This document shows, piece after piece, positions 15,971-23,534 of a stretch of DNA of 28,389 bases. The stretch's first letter is position 1, and each line of letters begins with the position of its first letter. A program made the translations under genes and the position numbers. Below the pieces are notes generated by a model that was not told where the DNA came from, ran no database searches, and was given only the letters and a program-made list of their open reading frames with translations. This DNA comes from CAYVUM01 sp964619055 (lineage in GTDB: Bacteria > Pseudomonadota > Alphaproteobacteria > Rhodospirillales > Defluviicoccaceae), in assembly GCA_964619055.1 (NCBI GenBank), contig CAZUDB010000048.1, positions 1 through 28,389 on the forward strand, written 5' to 3'.

Positions 15971-17226
15971 CCGATCGTCCCGGCGGCGCCCGACCGCTCG
16001 GCGGCGATCCGGATCGCGCTGAGGCCTTGACGATCTTTCTACTGGCCGGCGAGCCTTCAGGGGACTTCATTGGCGCTGGCCTGATGGCCGCGTTGAAGCG
16101 CGGTTATGCGGGACCGATCACATTTGTCGGGGTGGGCGGGCCGAAAATGGCTGCCGAAGGGCTCGACAGCCTTTACCCGATGACGGACATTGCCCACTTC
16201 GGCGCCGCGGAGTTGATCCCGCATCTTCGCCTGCTGCTGCGCCGCATCCGGGAGACCGTCGCGATCATCCAGGCCCTGCGCCCCCATGCCGCCATCACAA
16301 TCGATATCCCTGGGTTCGCCTTCAAGGTGCTGGAGAGGCTTGGCGGCTACGGTGTGCCGCTGATCCACTATGTCGCGCCGCAAGTGTGGGCATGGAAGCC
16401 GCAGCGGGCCGGCCAGATCGCCAAGTATCTCGACCACGTCCTCTGTCTGTTTCCGTTCGAGCCGCCGTACTTCGAGGTCGAAGGGCTGCCGGCCACGTGC
16501 GTCGGCCATCCGGTGCTGGAAAGTGGCGCCGGCGGCGGCGATGGCGCTGCGTTTCGCGAACGCCACGGGATCGCTGCGGACGCGCCGTTGCTGTGCCTGC
16601 TGCCGGGCAGCCGCAAGGGGGAGGTGCGGCGGCTGTTTCCCCGCTTTGCTGACGCCGTAGTGCGCTTGGCCGCCACGCACTCGGACCTGACGGTGGTGAT
16701 CCCCACGGTCGCCACCCTGGTCGACGACATTCGTGCCCGCGCTGCCAAGCTGCCCGTCCCGGTGGTCGTGGTCGTGGGCGACCGGGACCGCTTCGATGCG
16801 TTTGCGGCTTCGCGGGCGGCGCTGGCCGCCTCCGGCACCATTGCGCTGGAGCTGGCCATGGCCGGAACCCCCAGCATCATCAGCTATCGCCTCAACCCGA
16901 TCACGGCCTGGGTCGTGCGCCGTGCCATTCGGGTGTCGCATGTCAGCCTGGTCAACCTGCTCGCCGGCCGCACCGTGTTTCCTGAAATGCTGCAGGGCGA
17001 GTGTCGCGGCGACCGCCTCGCCGGTGTGCTCGGCGGGCTGTTGGATGATCCCGCGGTCCGGACGGAGCAGATGCGGGGCATGGAGGAGGCCATCGGCGCG
17101 CTTCGTGCCGGCGGCGACCGGCCGAGCGAGCGGGCCGCGGACGTGGTTCTGCAGGTCGTCCGTGAAGGGCCGAGGCGGATCGCGCCGGCACTCCCGCCGC
17201 CGATGGCATCGGGCGACGGCGTATAA
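15967..17226 (+). CDS. lpxB: Lipid-A-disaccharide synthase
   Basis: LpxB (glycosyltransferase family 19) joins lipid X to UDP-diacylglucosamine to form the tetra-acylated disaccharide 1-phosphate at the inner membrane. Conserved blocks are FLLAGEPSGDFIGAGLM, FVGVGGPKMAAEGL, DIPGFAFKV, YVAPQVWAWKPQRA, FPFEPPYFE with GHPVLE, LLPGSRKGEV and SGTIALELAMAGTPSIISYR. The 419-residue length includes a short extra N-terminal stretch of about 20 residues. It starts with a GTG that overlaps the lpxI stop as GTGA, a typical coupled junction. This looks like the last gene of the conserved cluster. Confidence 0.96.
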   Translation: MTDRPGGARPLGGDPDRAEALTIFLLAGEPSGDFIGAGLMAALKRGYAGPITFVGVGGPKMAAEGLDSLYPMTDIAHFGAAELIPHLRLLLRRIRETVAIIQALRPHAAITIDIPGFAFKVLERLGGYGVPLIHYVAPQVWAWKPQRAGQIAKYLDHVLCLFPFEPPYFEVEGLPATCVGHPVLESGAGGGDGAAFRERHGIAADAPLLCLLPGSRKGEVRRLFPRFADAVVRLAATHSDLTVVIPTVATLVDDIRARAAKLPVPVVVVVGDRDRFDAFAASRAALAASGTIALELAMAGTPSIISYRLNPITAWVVRRAIRVSHVSLVNLLAGRTVFPEMLQGECRGDRLAGVLGGLLDDPAVRTEQMRGMEEAIGALRAGGDRPSERAADVVLQVVREGPRRIAPALPPPMASGDGV

Positions 17227-17279
17227 CGATGTCGGCGACGTCGCTGGAAAGGCCCCAAGTCGCCTGTTATCTTAGGAAC

Positions 17280-18035
17280 ATGCAAAAAGAACGGCACAAT
17301 CGACCCGTCGAACCCGCGGGGCAACGGCTGCCTGACGACAAGTCCAAAGCGTCGCGCTCGGATGTCGAGGCCTTTCTGGACACGATCCAGCGAAGCCCGT
17401 CTGCGGTCGCGGCCAGCGGCGAGCCCGGTCGGCTGCTGTTCGCACTCGATGCCACGGCCAGCCGGCAGCCCACTTGGGATCGCGCCGCCCACATTCAGGC
17501 GGAGATGTTTCAGGCCACCTCGGATATTGGAGGCCTTGCGATTCAGCTTTGCTTCTACCGAGGCTTCGGTGAGTTCAAAGTCTCTCCCTGGCTCTCCGAT
17601 GCCAACCGTTTAGTGCGCATGATGACCTCGGTGACCTGCCTCGCCGGCCGCACGCAGATTGCCAAGGTGCTGAGCCATGCCGCCAACGAGACGCGGCGCA
17701 AACGCATCGGTGCCTTGGTGTTCGTGGGCGACTCTATGGAAGAGGATGTGGATACGCTTGGCAACCTGGCGGGTCATTTGGGCGTGCTTGGCGTTCCGGC
17801 CTACATCTTCCACGAGGGCGACAATCCGATCGCCCGATTTGCGTTCAATCAAATCGCGACACTGACCGGTGGGGCCGCCTGCCGGTTCGACGGCAGCAGC
17901 GCGAAAACACTGCGCGACCTGCTCTGCGCCGTCGCCGTCTTTGCTGCGGGCGGACGTCCGGAATTGGAGCGCTATGCCGTCGCCGAAGGGGGAGATGTCC
18001 GGCGCCTCGCCGACCTAACGAGGCCCGGGGGCTAG
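17280..18035 (+). CDS. VWA-like protein with MIDAS-type motif, uncharacterised
   Basis: The product (251 residues from ATG 17280) begins with about 48 polar residues and continues as a compact alpha/beta domain. The first strand ends in LLFALDATASRQPTWD, where DATAS (57-61) is a D-x-T-x-S variant of the metal-binding MIDAS motif. Thr125 in AGRTQIAK and Asp151 in LVFVGDSMEED fit the second and third MIDAS elements, so a von Willebrand A-type fold with a bound metal is likely. No signal peptide or membrane helix is visible, so it should be cytoplasmic. I recall similar proteins in other alphaproteobacteria beside a J-domain gene, as here (33 bases before the next ATG). The function is unknown. 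An in-frame ATG at 17229 would add 17 residues; neither start has an ideal ribosome-binding site. Confidence 0.8.
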   Translation: MQKERHNRPVEPAGQRLPDDKSKASRSDVEAFLDTIQRSPSAVAASGEPGRLLFALDATASRQPTWDRAAHIQAEMFQATSDIGGLAIQLCFYRGFGEFKVSPWLSDANRLVRMMTSVTCLAGRTQIAKVLSHAANETRRKRIGALVFVGDSMEEDVDTLGNLAGHLGVLGVPAYIFHEGDNPIARFAFNQIATLTGGAACRFDGSSAKTLRDLLCAVAVFAAGGRPELERYAVAEGGDVRRLADLTRPGG

Positions 18036-18068
18036 CGGGCCGAGCTGCGGCGGTATTGGGATCGGGCT

Positions 18069-18836
18069 ATGCTGCCGGCATTTCTTCTTGGACTTTCCCT
18101 GGTAATCGGCGTGGTCCTGATCGCACGGTGGTTTGTGGCCGCCGAACCGAAGCAGGTCGCGAAAGCAGTCGCAATAACGGCGGTTGCGATCGCGGCGGCC
18201 CTCACGGTGTTCCTGGCCGCGACCGGGCGTTTGGGCTGGGCGATGGGTGCCGCTGCTTTTGCGCTGCCCGCCATCATCCGCCTCATCCAGGCCGGAAACA
18301 TGCTCAAGACGCTCGCTCGGATGGCCGGACTGCGGGGTGGATTGGGCGGCGGCCTTGGCGGCGGGCGCAAATCACGGGTGGACACGGCGGGCCTCCGCAT
18401 GACTCTGGACCATGACTCCGGGCTGTTGGACGGCGAAGTGACGACTGGCGGGTTTGCGGGTCAGCGATTGAGCGACTTGTCCCTGGATGACCTGCTTGCC
18501 CTTCGCGTGGAGTGGCAACACGAGACTGACACCCGCCAAGTGCTGGAGGCGTTTCTGGACCGGGCCCACCCGGACTGGCGAGCCCGCGCGGGATCGGCGG
18601 CTGGCGCGGGTGACGGCGCGCGCGGTAGCTATGACTACGGCGCCCGGAGCGAAACGAGTGGCGCCATGACTCGCGAGGAGGCCTTGGCCATCCTGGGGCT
18701 CGAAGACGGTTCTTCGACCGACGAAATCAAATCCGCCCACCACCGGCTGATCGCCGGCCTGCACCCCGATCGTGGCGGGTCCACCTGGCTTGCAGCCAGA
18801 GTCAATGAGGCACGCCGCACGCTGCTGGGCCGCTGA
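18069..18836 (+). CDS. Membrane-anchored J-domain protein (Pam18/Tim14-like layout)
   Basis: The product has 255 residues. Hydrophobic segments at about 2-24, 31-51 and 54-71 anchor it in the inner membrane. They are followed by a Gly-rich linker (near 88-98) and a hydrophilic middle part with SLDDLLALRVEW. A C-terminal J domain runs from about 202 to 255 (MTREEALAILGLEDG onward) with the HPD tripeptide at 232-234. The J domain is short and ends with the protein, as in mitochondrial Pam18/Tim14 rather than DnaJ. It should recruit DnaK to the cytoplasmic face of the membrane; the client is unknown. It lies 33 bases after the VWA-like gene and probably forms an operon with it. Confidence 0.85.
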   Translation: MLPAFLLGLSLVIGVVLIARWFVAAEPKQVAKAVAITAVAIAAALTVFLAATGRLGWAMGAAAFALPAIIRLIQAGNMLKTLARMAGLRGGLGGGLGGGRKSRVDTAGLRMTLDHDSGLLDGEVTTGGFAGQRLSDLSLDDLLALRVEWQHETDTRQVLEAFLDRAHPDWRARAGSAAGAGDGARGSYDYGARSETSGAMTREEALAILGLEDGSSTDEIKSAHHRLIAGLHPDRGGSTWLAARVNEARRTLLGR

Positions 18837-18862
18837 AATCCGGTCCGAGGATCGTTGGCTGG

Positions 18863-18879
18863 GACCGAAACAGTCGGTC
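18863..18879 (+). terminator. Hairpin after the J-domain gene
   Basis: GACCGA (18863-18868) and TCGGTC (18874-18879) form a perfect six-pair stem around a five-base loop, 27 bases after the J-domain stop codon. No T-run follows, so it may only be part of a factor-dependent terminator or be incidental. The rest of the spacer to 19070 shows no gene I can support. Confidence 0.25.
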
Positions 18880-19070
18880 GGCACAGTGGTTTGCAGATGC
18901 GAAGGTGCGCCGCTGTGGACGGTTGCCCTCACGTCGCGGCTGTGGCAAATAGGGGCCACCTTCCGGCTGGCCCGGATGCGACTGCCCGGTCTCATTGGTC
19001 GCCCGACGCCGCCAGCCGCGTCACGAACTTGACGGATCAATCAGGCTTTAGCAAAAGGCGTGCGTAGGCC

Positions 19071-19997
19071 ATGACCAAACCCGTGCGCAAGGCGGTTTTT
19101 CCGGTTGCAGGCTTGGGAACGCGGTTCCTGCCGGCGACGAAGGCAATGCCGAAGGAAATGCTGCCCATCGTCGACAAGCCGTTAATCCAATATGCCGTTG
19201 AAGAGGCGCGCGAGGCCGGCATTGACGAGTTCATTTTCGTCACGGGCCGCGCCAAGACACCGATCGAGGATCATTTCGATCACAGCGTCGAGTTGGAGCA
19301 GACTCTCGCCGGTCGTGGCGACGAGGCAATGATTCGCTCTATTTCGGAATGGATGCCGCCGCCTGGCCACATCGCCTACACCCGCCAGCAAGCGGCACTC
19401 GGATTGGGCCATGCGGTCTGGTGCGCACGCAACTTCATCGCCAGCAACGAGCCCTTTGCCGTGCTCCTGGCGGACGATCTCATCCTCGGCCAGCGGAGTT
19501 GCCTCGCCCAGTTGATCGACCACTACGATCAAGTGGGCGGCCACATGGTCGGAATCGAAACGATCCCGCGTGAGCACACAACCAAGTACGGCATCCTTGA
19601 CGTGGAGAGTGAAGACGGCCCGCTGGTCAAGGCTCGCGGGCTTGTTGAAAAACCGACGCCCGACGAAGCGCCGTCGACGCTTGCCATTACGGGTCGCTAC
19701 ATCCTGGACCCGATCGTGCTCACCGTGCTTTCCCACCAGCAGCGCGGGCGAGGCGGTGAGATTCAGCTGACCGATGCGCTGGCGCGCACCATCAACATCG
19801 TGCCCTTCCACGGCCTCAAGTTTGACGGCCGCCGGTTCGATTGCGGCAACAAGGTGGGGTACCTTGAAGCCAACATCGCCTATGCGCTGCAGCGGCCCGA
19901 TATGGGCGACAGCGTGCGCGAGCTGTTAAAACGCTACCTAACGGACGCGTCCCAGGAGATTGATGAGACCGAGCAGCCGCTCGCGGCCGTGCGATAA
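19071..19997 (+). CDS. galU: UTP-glucose-1-phosphate uridylyltransferase
   Basis: GalU makes UDP-glucose from glucose 1-phosphate and UTP. The nucleotidyltransferase signature is complete: FPVAGLGTRFLPATKAMPKE followed by MLPIVDKPLIQYAVEEA. ETIPREHTTKYGILDVE and VEKPTPDEAPSTLAITGRYI follow, then the C-terminal FDCGNKVGYLEANIAYAL. At 308 residues it is normal for the family. The product is the substrate of the dehydrogenase encoded next, and glucose 1-phosphate can come from the mutase further down, so these three genes form a precursor pathway for surface polysaccharides. Confidence 0.96.
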   Translation: MTKPVRKAVFPVAGLGTRFLPATKAMPKEMLPIVDKPLIQYAVEEAREAGIDEFIFVTGRAKTPIEDHFDHSVELEQTLAGRGDEAMIRSISEWMPPPGHIAYTRQQAALGLGHAVWCARNFIASNEPFAVLLADDLILGQRSCLAQLIDHYDQVGGHMVGIETIPREHTTKYGILDVESEDGPLVKARGLVEKPTPDEAPSTLAITGRYILDPIVLTVLSHQQRGRGGEIQLTDALARTINIVPFHGLKFDGRRFDCGNKVGYLEANIAYALQRPDMGDSVRELLKRYLTDASQEIDETEQPLAAVR

Positions 19998-20106
19998 GGG
20001 GGACTGGATTAAAGTTCGGCGGGCACCGGAACGGATGCCGCTAGCGCGCGATGCTTGTGCGCCTGTCCGGCGGACTTCACGGTTTGGTATTCCTTTGCAC
20101 ATAGAA

Positions 20107-20125
20107 GTTTCGGTCGGTCCGAAGC
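20107..20125 (+). promoter_or_regulatory. Hairpin in the leader of the UDP-glucose dehydrogenase gene
   Basis: GTTTCGG (20107-20113) pairs with CCGAAGC (20119-20125), with one T-G pair, around a TCGGT loop 35 bases before the next ATG. It lies in a 163-base spacer that probably separates two transcription or regulation units. No T-run follows, so a terminator is unlikely; a leader structure or operator is possible. The evidence is structure only. Confidence 0.25.
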
Positions 20126-20160
20126 TGTAACACCAGGGGCCACCGTCTGGAGTTTGGGTC

Positions 20161-21525
20161 ATGCACCTTGCGATGATTGGGACGGGCTATGTCGGCCTGG
20201 TGTCCGGCACCTGCTTTGCCGAGTTCGGCTGGGATGTCGTCTGCGTTGACATGAACGTGGACAAGATCGCGAAGCTGGAACGCGGCGAGATGCCCATCTT
20301 CGAGCCGGGTCTGGACGAGATGGTCGCGAGAAACGTTGCCGCCGGGCGGCTGCGCTTCACGACGGATTTGGCTTCGACTGTGAAAGATGCCGATGCTGTG
20401 TTCATCGCGGTAGGGACGCCGCCCCGCCCGGAGGACGGTCACGCCGACCTTCAGTATGTCATCGGTGCCGCCCGTGAGATTGCGTCTGCTGCAAGTGGCT
20501 ATACGGTCGTCGTCACCAAGTCGACGGTGCCCGTCGGAACCGGTGCCATGGTCGAGGACGTTATCCGCGAGACCCGCTCGAATATCGATGTCGACGTCGT
20601 CTCCAATCCGGAGTTTCTTCGCGAAGGGGCGGCTATCGAAGACTTCATGAACCCGGACCGGGTCGTCATCGGCACGGAAAGTCCCCGCGCCCGCGACCTG
20701 ATGGCCCGCCTGTATCAATCGGTTGAGGAGCGCGGCGCGAAGATCGTGTTCACCGCCCGCCCGACCTCGGAGCTGATCAAGTATTCGGCCAACGCGTTCC
20801 TGGCCACAAAGATCACATTCATCAATGAGATCGCCGACCTGTGTGAGGTCGTTGGCGCCAACGTCTTGGACGTGGCCTACGGCCTCGGTCTCGATGACCG
20901 CATCGGCGCCAAGTTTCTGCAGCCGGGACCGGGTTATGGCGGCTCCTGCTTTCCGAAAGACACGCTGGAGTTGGTGGCGACGGCCAGAAAAAGCGATGCG
21001 CCGGTGCGGATCGTCGAGGCGGTGGTTGCCGTTAATGACGACCGCAAGCGGCGCATGGCCGATAAGGTGATCGCCGCCGCCGGCGGTTCCGTTGCCGGCC
21101 TCACCATTGCCATCCTCGGCCTCACGTTTAAGGCCAACACCGATGACATGCGTGATGCGCCGAGCCTGTCGATCATTCCGAGCCTGCAACGGGCGGACGC
21201 GCGTCTTCGCGTCTACGACCCGGAGGGCATGGCCCATGCCCGCGAAATGATCGACGACGTCGAGTGGTGTGGCGACGCCTTTGAAGCCATGCGCGGCGCC
21301 GACTTGGCCGTCATCCTAACCGAATGGGCGGAGTTCCGTGAACTGGAGCCGGCCCGGATCGCTAAAACGCTGACCACCCCGCTTCTGGTTGATTTGCGAA
21401 ACCTCTTTGATCCCGACGTGATGGCACATGCCGGCATCCGCTATGTCAGCGTCGGGCGCGCCCCGTCCGGACCATCATCCAATGATCTGTCCCCATCCGA
21501 GAGCCGGATGGCGGCCAATGGCTGA
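20161..21525 (+). CDS. ugd: UDP-glucose 6-dehydrogenase
   Basis: This NAD-dependent enzyme oxidises UDP-glucose twice to UDP-glucuronate. It shows the N-terminal Rossmann loop MIGTGYVGLVSGTCFAEFGW, VFIAVGTPPRPEDGHADL, TKSTVPVGTG and NPEFLREGAAIEDFMNPDR. The central helix segment SELIKYSANAFLATKITFINE is present, with the catalytic Cys263 in GPGYGGSCFPKD. The C-terminal UDP-binding Rossmann domain contains GLTFKANTDDMRDAPS. The 454-residue length is slightly above the usual 435-440 because of a Ser/Pro-rich tail. The UDP-glucose it needs is made by the preceding GalU. UDP-GlcNAc, GDP-mannose and other dehydrogenases are relatives, but this motif set fits UDP-glucose best. Confidence 0.93.
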   Translation: MHLAMIGTGYVGLVSGTCFAEFGWDVVCVDMNVDKIAKLERGEMPIFEPGLDEMVARNVAAGRLRFTTDLASTVKDADAVFIAVGTPPRPEDGHADLQYVIGAAREIASAASGYTVVVTKSTVPVGTGAMVEDVIRETRSNIDVDVVSNPEFLREGAAIEDFMNPDRVVIGTESPRARDLMARLYQSVEERGAKIVFTARPTSELIKYSANAFLATKITFINEIADLCEVVGANVLDVAYGLGLDDRIGAKFLQPGPGYGGSCFPKDTLELVATARKSDAPVRIVEAVVAVNDDRKRRMADKVIAAAGGSVAGLTIAILGLTFKANTDDMRDAPSLSIIPSLQRADARLRVYDPEGMAHAREMIDDVEWCGDAFEAMRGADLAVILTEWAEFRELEPARIAKTLTTPLLVDLRNLFDPDVMAHAGIRYVSVGRAPSGPSSNDLSPSESRMAANG

Positions 21526-22906
21526 CCCAACCATGCTACACCCCTCCATCTTTCGCGAGTACGACATCCGCGGCGTTGTCGGTGACACCTTGACCGTCGA
21601 CGGCGTGCGCGCCATCGGCACGGCCTTCGCGCACCGCTTGACCGCCGCCGGAGGGCGACGTGTGGCGGTGGGCCGGGATGGTCGGCTGACGTCTCCCGAG
21701 TTGGAAGCGGCTCTGGTCGACGGCCTCACCCGCGGTGGCGCCGATGTGGTGCGCGTGGGATTGGGCCCCACGCCGATGTTGTATTTCGCGACTAAGCATT
21801 TGGACGCGGACGGCGGCATGATGATCACCGGATCGCACAACCCGTCCGACTACAACGGCATCAAGATGACCTTCATGGGCCGACCTTTCTTCGGTTCCGA
21901 TATCCAGGCACTGGCGCAGGCCGCTGCCGTGGCGGAACCGGCCGGCCAAACCGGCCGCGTCGAGGAGCAGCCGGTGGCCGAGGCCTATGTGGATCGGCTC
22001 TGCCAGGACTTCAGGGGCGCGCCCGCGTTATCGATCGCCTGGGACCCGGGCAATGGTGCCGCCGCCGCGGTGCTGCCGTTGCTCTGTGAGCGTTTGTCTT
22101 GCCGCCATGTTGCGATAAACGACGTTGTTGACGGTCGGTTTCCGGCCCACCATCCGGACCCGACCGTGGAGGAGAACTTAGAGCAGCTTAAGGCGCTGGT
22201 GGCGGCCGAGAAATCAGATCTCGGTATCGCCTTTGACGGCGATGGGGATCGCATCGGTGTCGTCGATTCGCTCGGTCGCGTCTTGTGGGGCGATCAGTTG
22301 CTGCTGATCCTGGCGCGCGAAGTCCTGGCCGAGTGCCCAGGGGCGACCATCATCGCCGACGTCAAGACCAGCCAGGTGTTCTTCGATGAAATTCGCCGCC
22401 TCGGCGGCAACCCGATCATGAGCCGCACGGGCCATTCCCTCATCAAGACCCTCATGGCGGAGACCGGCGCACCGTTGGCCGGAGAGATGAGCGGCCATAT
22501 CTTCTTCGCCCATCGCTACTATGGCTACGACGATGCGCTTTATGCCGCCGTTCGGCTGCTCGCCATCCTGGCCCGCTCCAGCGACTCGTTGGCCAGATTA
22601 CGCGATGCCATGCCGGCCGTCGTCAACACGCCAGAACTCCGCATTGATTGCCCCGATGACCGCAAGTTCGTCGTCATCGAAAACGTCCGCACCCGGCTTG
22701 CCTCGGAAGACGGTATAAGCGTCAACGACGTCGATGGCGTCCGGGTCAGCTCGGACGGCGGCTGGTGGCTCCTCCGGGCATCCAACACCCAACCGGTTCT
22801 GGTCGGACGGTGCGAGGCCAAGGACCAGGCCACGCTGAATCGCCAGATCGATCAGTTGACAGTCCAGCTTCGCGCGTCGGGTATCGAGCCACCGACCCTG
22901 GTGTGA
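21518..22906 (+). CDS. Phosphomannomutase/phosphoglucomutase
   Basis: This alpha-D-phosphohexomutase interconverts hexose 6-phosphates and 1-phosphates via a phosphoserine. The four domains can be followed: FREYDIRGVVGD at the N-terminus, the active-site serine Ser106 in MMITGSHNPSDYNGIKM, the magnesium site at Asp240, Asp242 and Asp244 in AFDGDGDRIGVVD, the sugar-binding GEMSGHIFF, and a C-terminal phosphate-binding domain with RASNTQPVLVGRCEA. The length of 462 matches the AlgC/ManB/XanA group, which acts on both mannose and glucose phosphates. ATG 21518 overlaps the dehydrogenase stop by 8 bases, a coupled junction, while the longer frame from 21428 would overlap that gene widely. It probably supplies glucose 1-phosphate for GalU and mannose 1-phosphate for GDP-mannose. 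Confidence 0.92.
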   Translation: MADPTMLHPSIFREYDIRGVVGDTLTVDGVRAIGTAFAHRLTAAGGRRVAVGRDGRLTSPELEAALVDGLTRGGADVVRVGLGPTPMLYFATKHLDADGGMMITGSHNPSDYNGIKMTFMGRPFFGSDIQALAQAAAVAEPAGQTGRVEEQPVAEAYVDRLCQDFRGAPALSIAWDPGNGAAAAVLPLLCERLSCRHVAINDVVDGRFPAHHPDPTVEENLEQLKALVAAEKSDLGIAFDGDGDRIGVVDSLGRVLWGDQLLLILAREVLAECPGATIIADVKTSQVFFDEIRRLGGNPIMSRTGHSLIKTLMAETGAPLAGEMSGHIFFAHRYYGYDDALYAAVRLLAILARSSDSLARLRDAMPAVVNTPELRIDCPDDRKFVVIENVRTRLASEDGISVNDVDGVRVSSDGGWWLLRASNTQPVLVGRCEAKDQATLNRQIDQLTVQLRASGIEPPTLV

Positions 22907-22921
22907 AAGGTCTCTGGGTTC

Positions 22922-23371
22922 GTGAACAAGCCGTTTTTCTTCTATGGAACGTTGCTGGACCCGGACGTCCGGGCGGCCGTCATTGGCCGACCGGTGCCGG
23001 CCGAGCACCTTCGGGCCGCAACGCTGATCGGGTATGTGCGCCGCTACCGCGCAAACGCCAGCTATCCGGTGCTGGTGCCGAGCGAGGGCGCTCGTGTCGA
23101 TGGCTTGCTTGTGTCCGGCGTACGGCCGCCGGAAGTGGAGCGGCTGATTGCCTTTGAAGGGGATGAATACGCCTTGATCGAAATTCCCGTTTCGCCAAGT
23201 CACGGGACGCCGCTGACCGCGGCAACATTCCTCTCCCTTCCAACCGTGCCGGCCACGTCTGAAGCGTGGGCATTCGAGCCCTGGCGTCGCCGCCATAAGC
23301 AAGCTTATCTCTTGCGCATCGCCGGGCGCGGCGGTCGGCGGCGGAACGAGGCACCGCGCCACGCATCCTGA
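22922..23371 (+). CDS. Gamma-glutamylcyclotransferase/AIG2-like protein
   Basis: The 149-residue product opens with FFFYGTLLDPDVRAAVIGR, the YGTL phosphate-loop-like motif of the gamma-glutamylcyclotransferase (BtrG/AIG2) fold. It carries the conserved FEGDEY segment (Glu79 and Glu82 are the candidate general acids) within ERLIAFEGDEYALIEI. Family members act on gamma-glutamyl amines or peptides, releasing 5-oxoproline, but many small AIG2-like proteins have no known substrate. Some are annotated as possible ADP-ribose-linked regulators, and the sequence alone does not decide. The C-terminal 20 residues are Arg-rich and look disordered. The start is a GTG 15 bases after the mutase stop, so it may belong to the same transcript. 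Confidence 0.8.
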   Translation: MNKPFFFYGTLLDPDVRAAVIGRPVPAEHLRAATLIGYVRRYRANASYPVLVPSEGARVDGLLVSGVRPPEVERLIAFEGDEYALIEIPVSPSHGTPLTAATFLSLPTVPATSEAWAFEPWRRRHKQAYLLRIAGRGGRRRNEAPRHAS

Positions 23372-23534
23372 TCGCGCGGCCGCGCCCCCCGTACGCCCGC
23401 GCCTGATGTTTGCCGCTTGCGCTTGTTTACCCGTCAGGATTTCTTAGCCCCATACCTGGGTGACGGCGGCGCATCATTGACGCGCCGGCCGCCACTTCGA
23501 ACGCGGGCCCAGGCCTGCTTGGTCGACGCCAACG

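Noticed and set aside
19029..19034. TTGACG just before galU as a -35 box
   Set aside because: No -10-like hexamer lies 16-18 bases downstream, and the position would leave almost no leader before the ATG at 19071.
20077..21237. A 386-codon minus-strand open frame opposite the UDP-glucose dehydrogenase gene
   Set aside because: It is fully antisense to a gene with all catalytic motifs; the translation is Arg/Asp/His-rich with no domain signature.
23372..23534. Possible promoter or small gene in the spacer before the DUF2868-type gene
   Set aside because: A TTGACG-like hexamer is present, but no matching -10 box at proper spacing and no supported reading frame were found.
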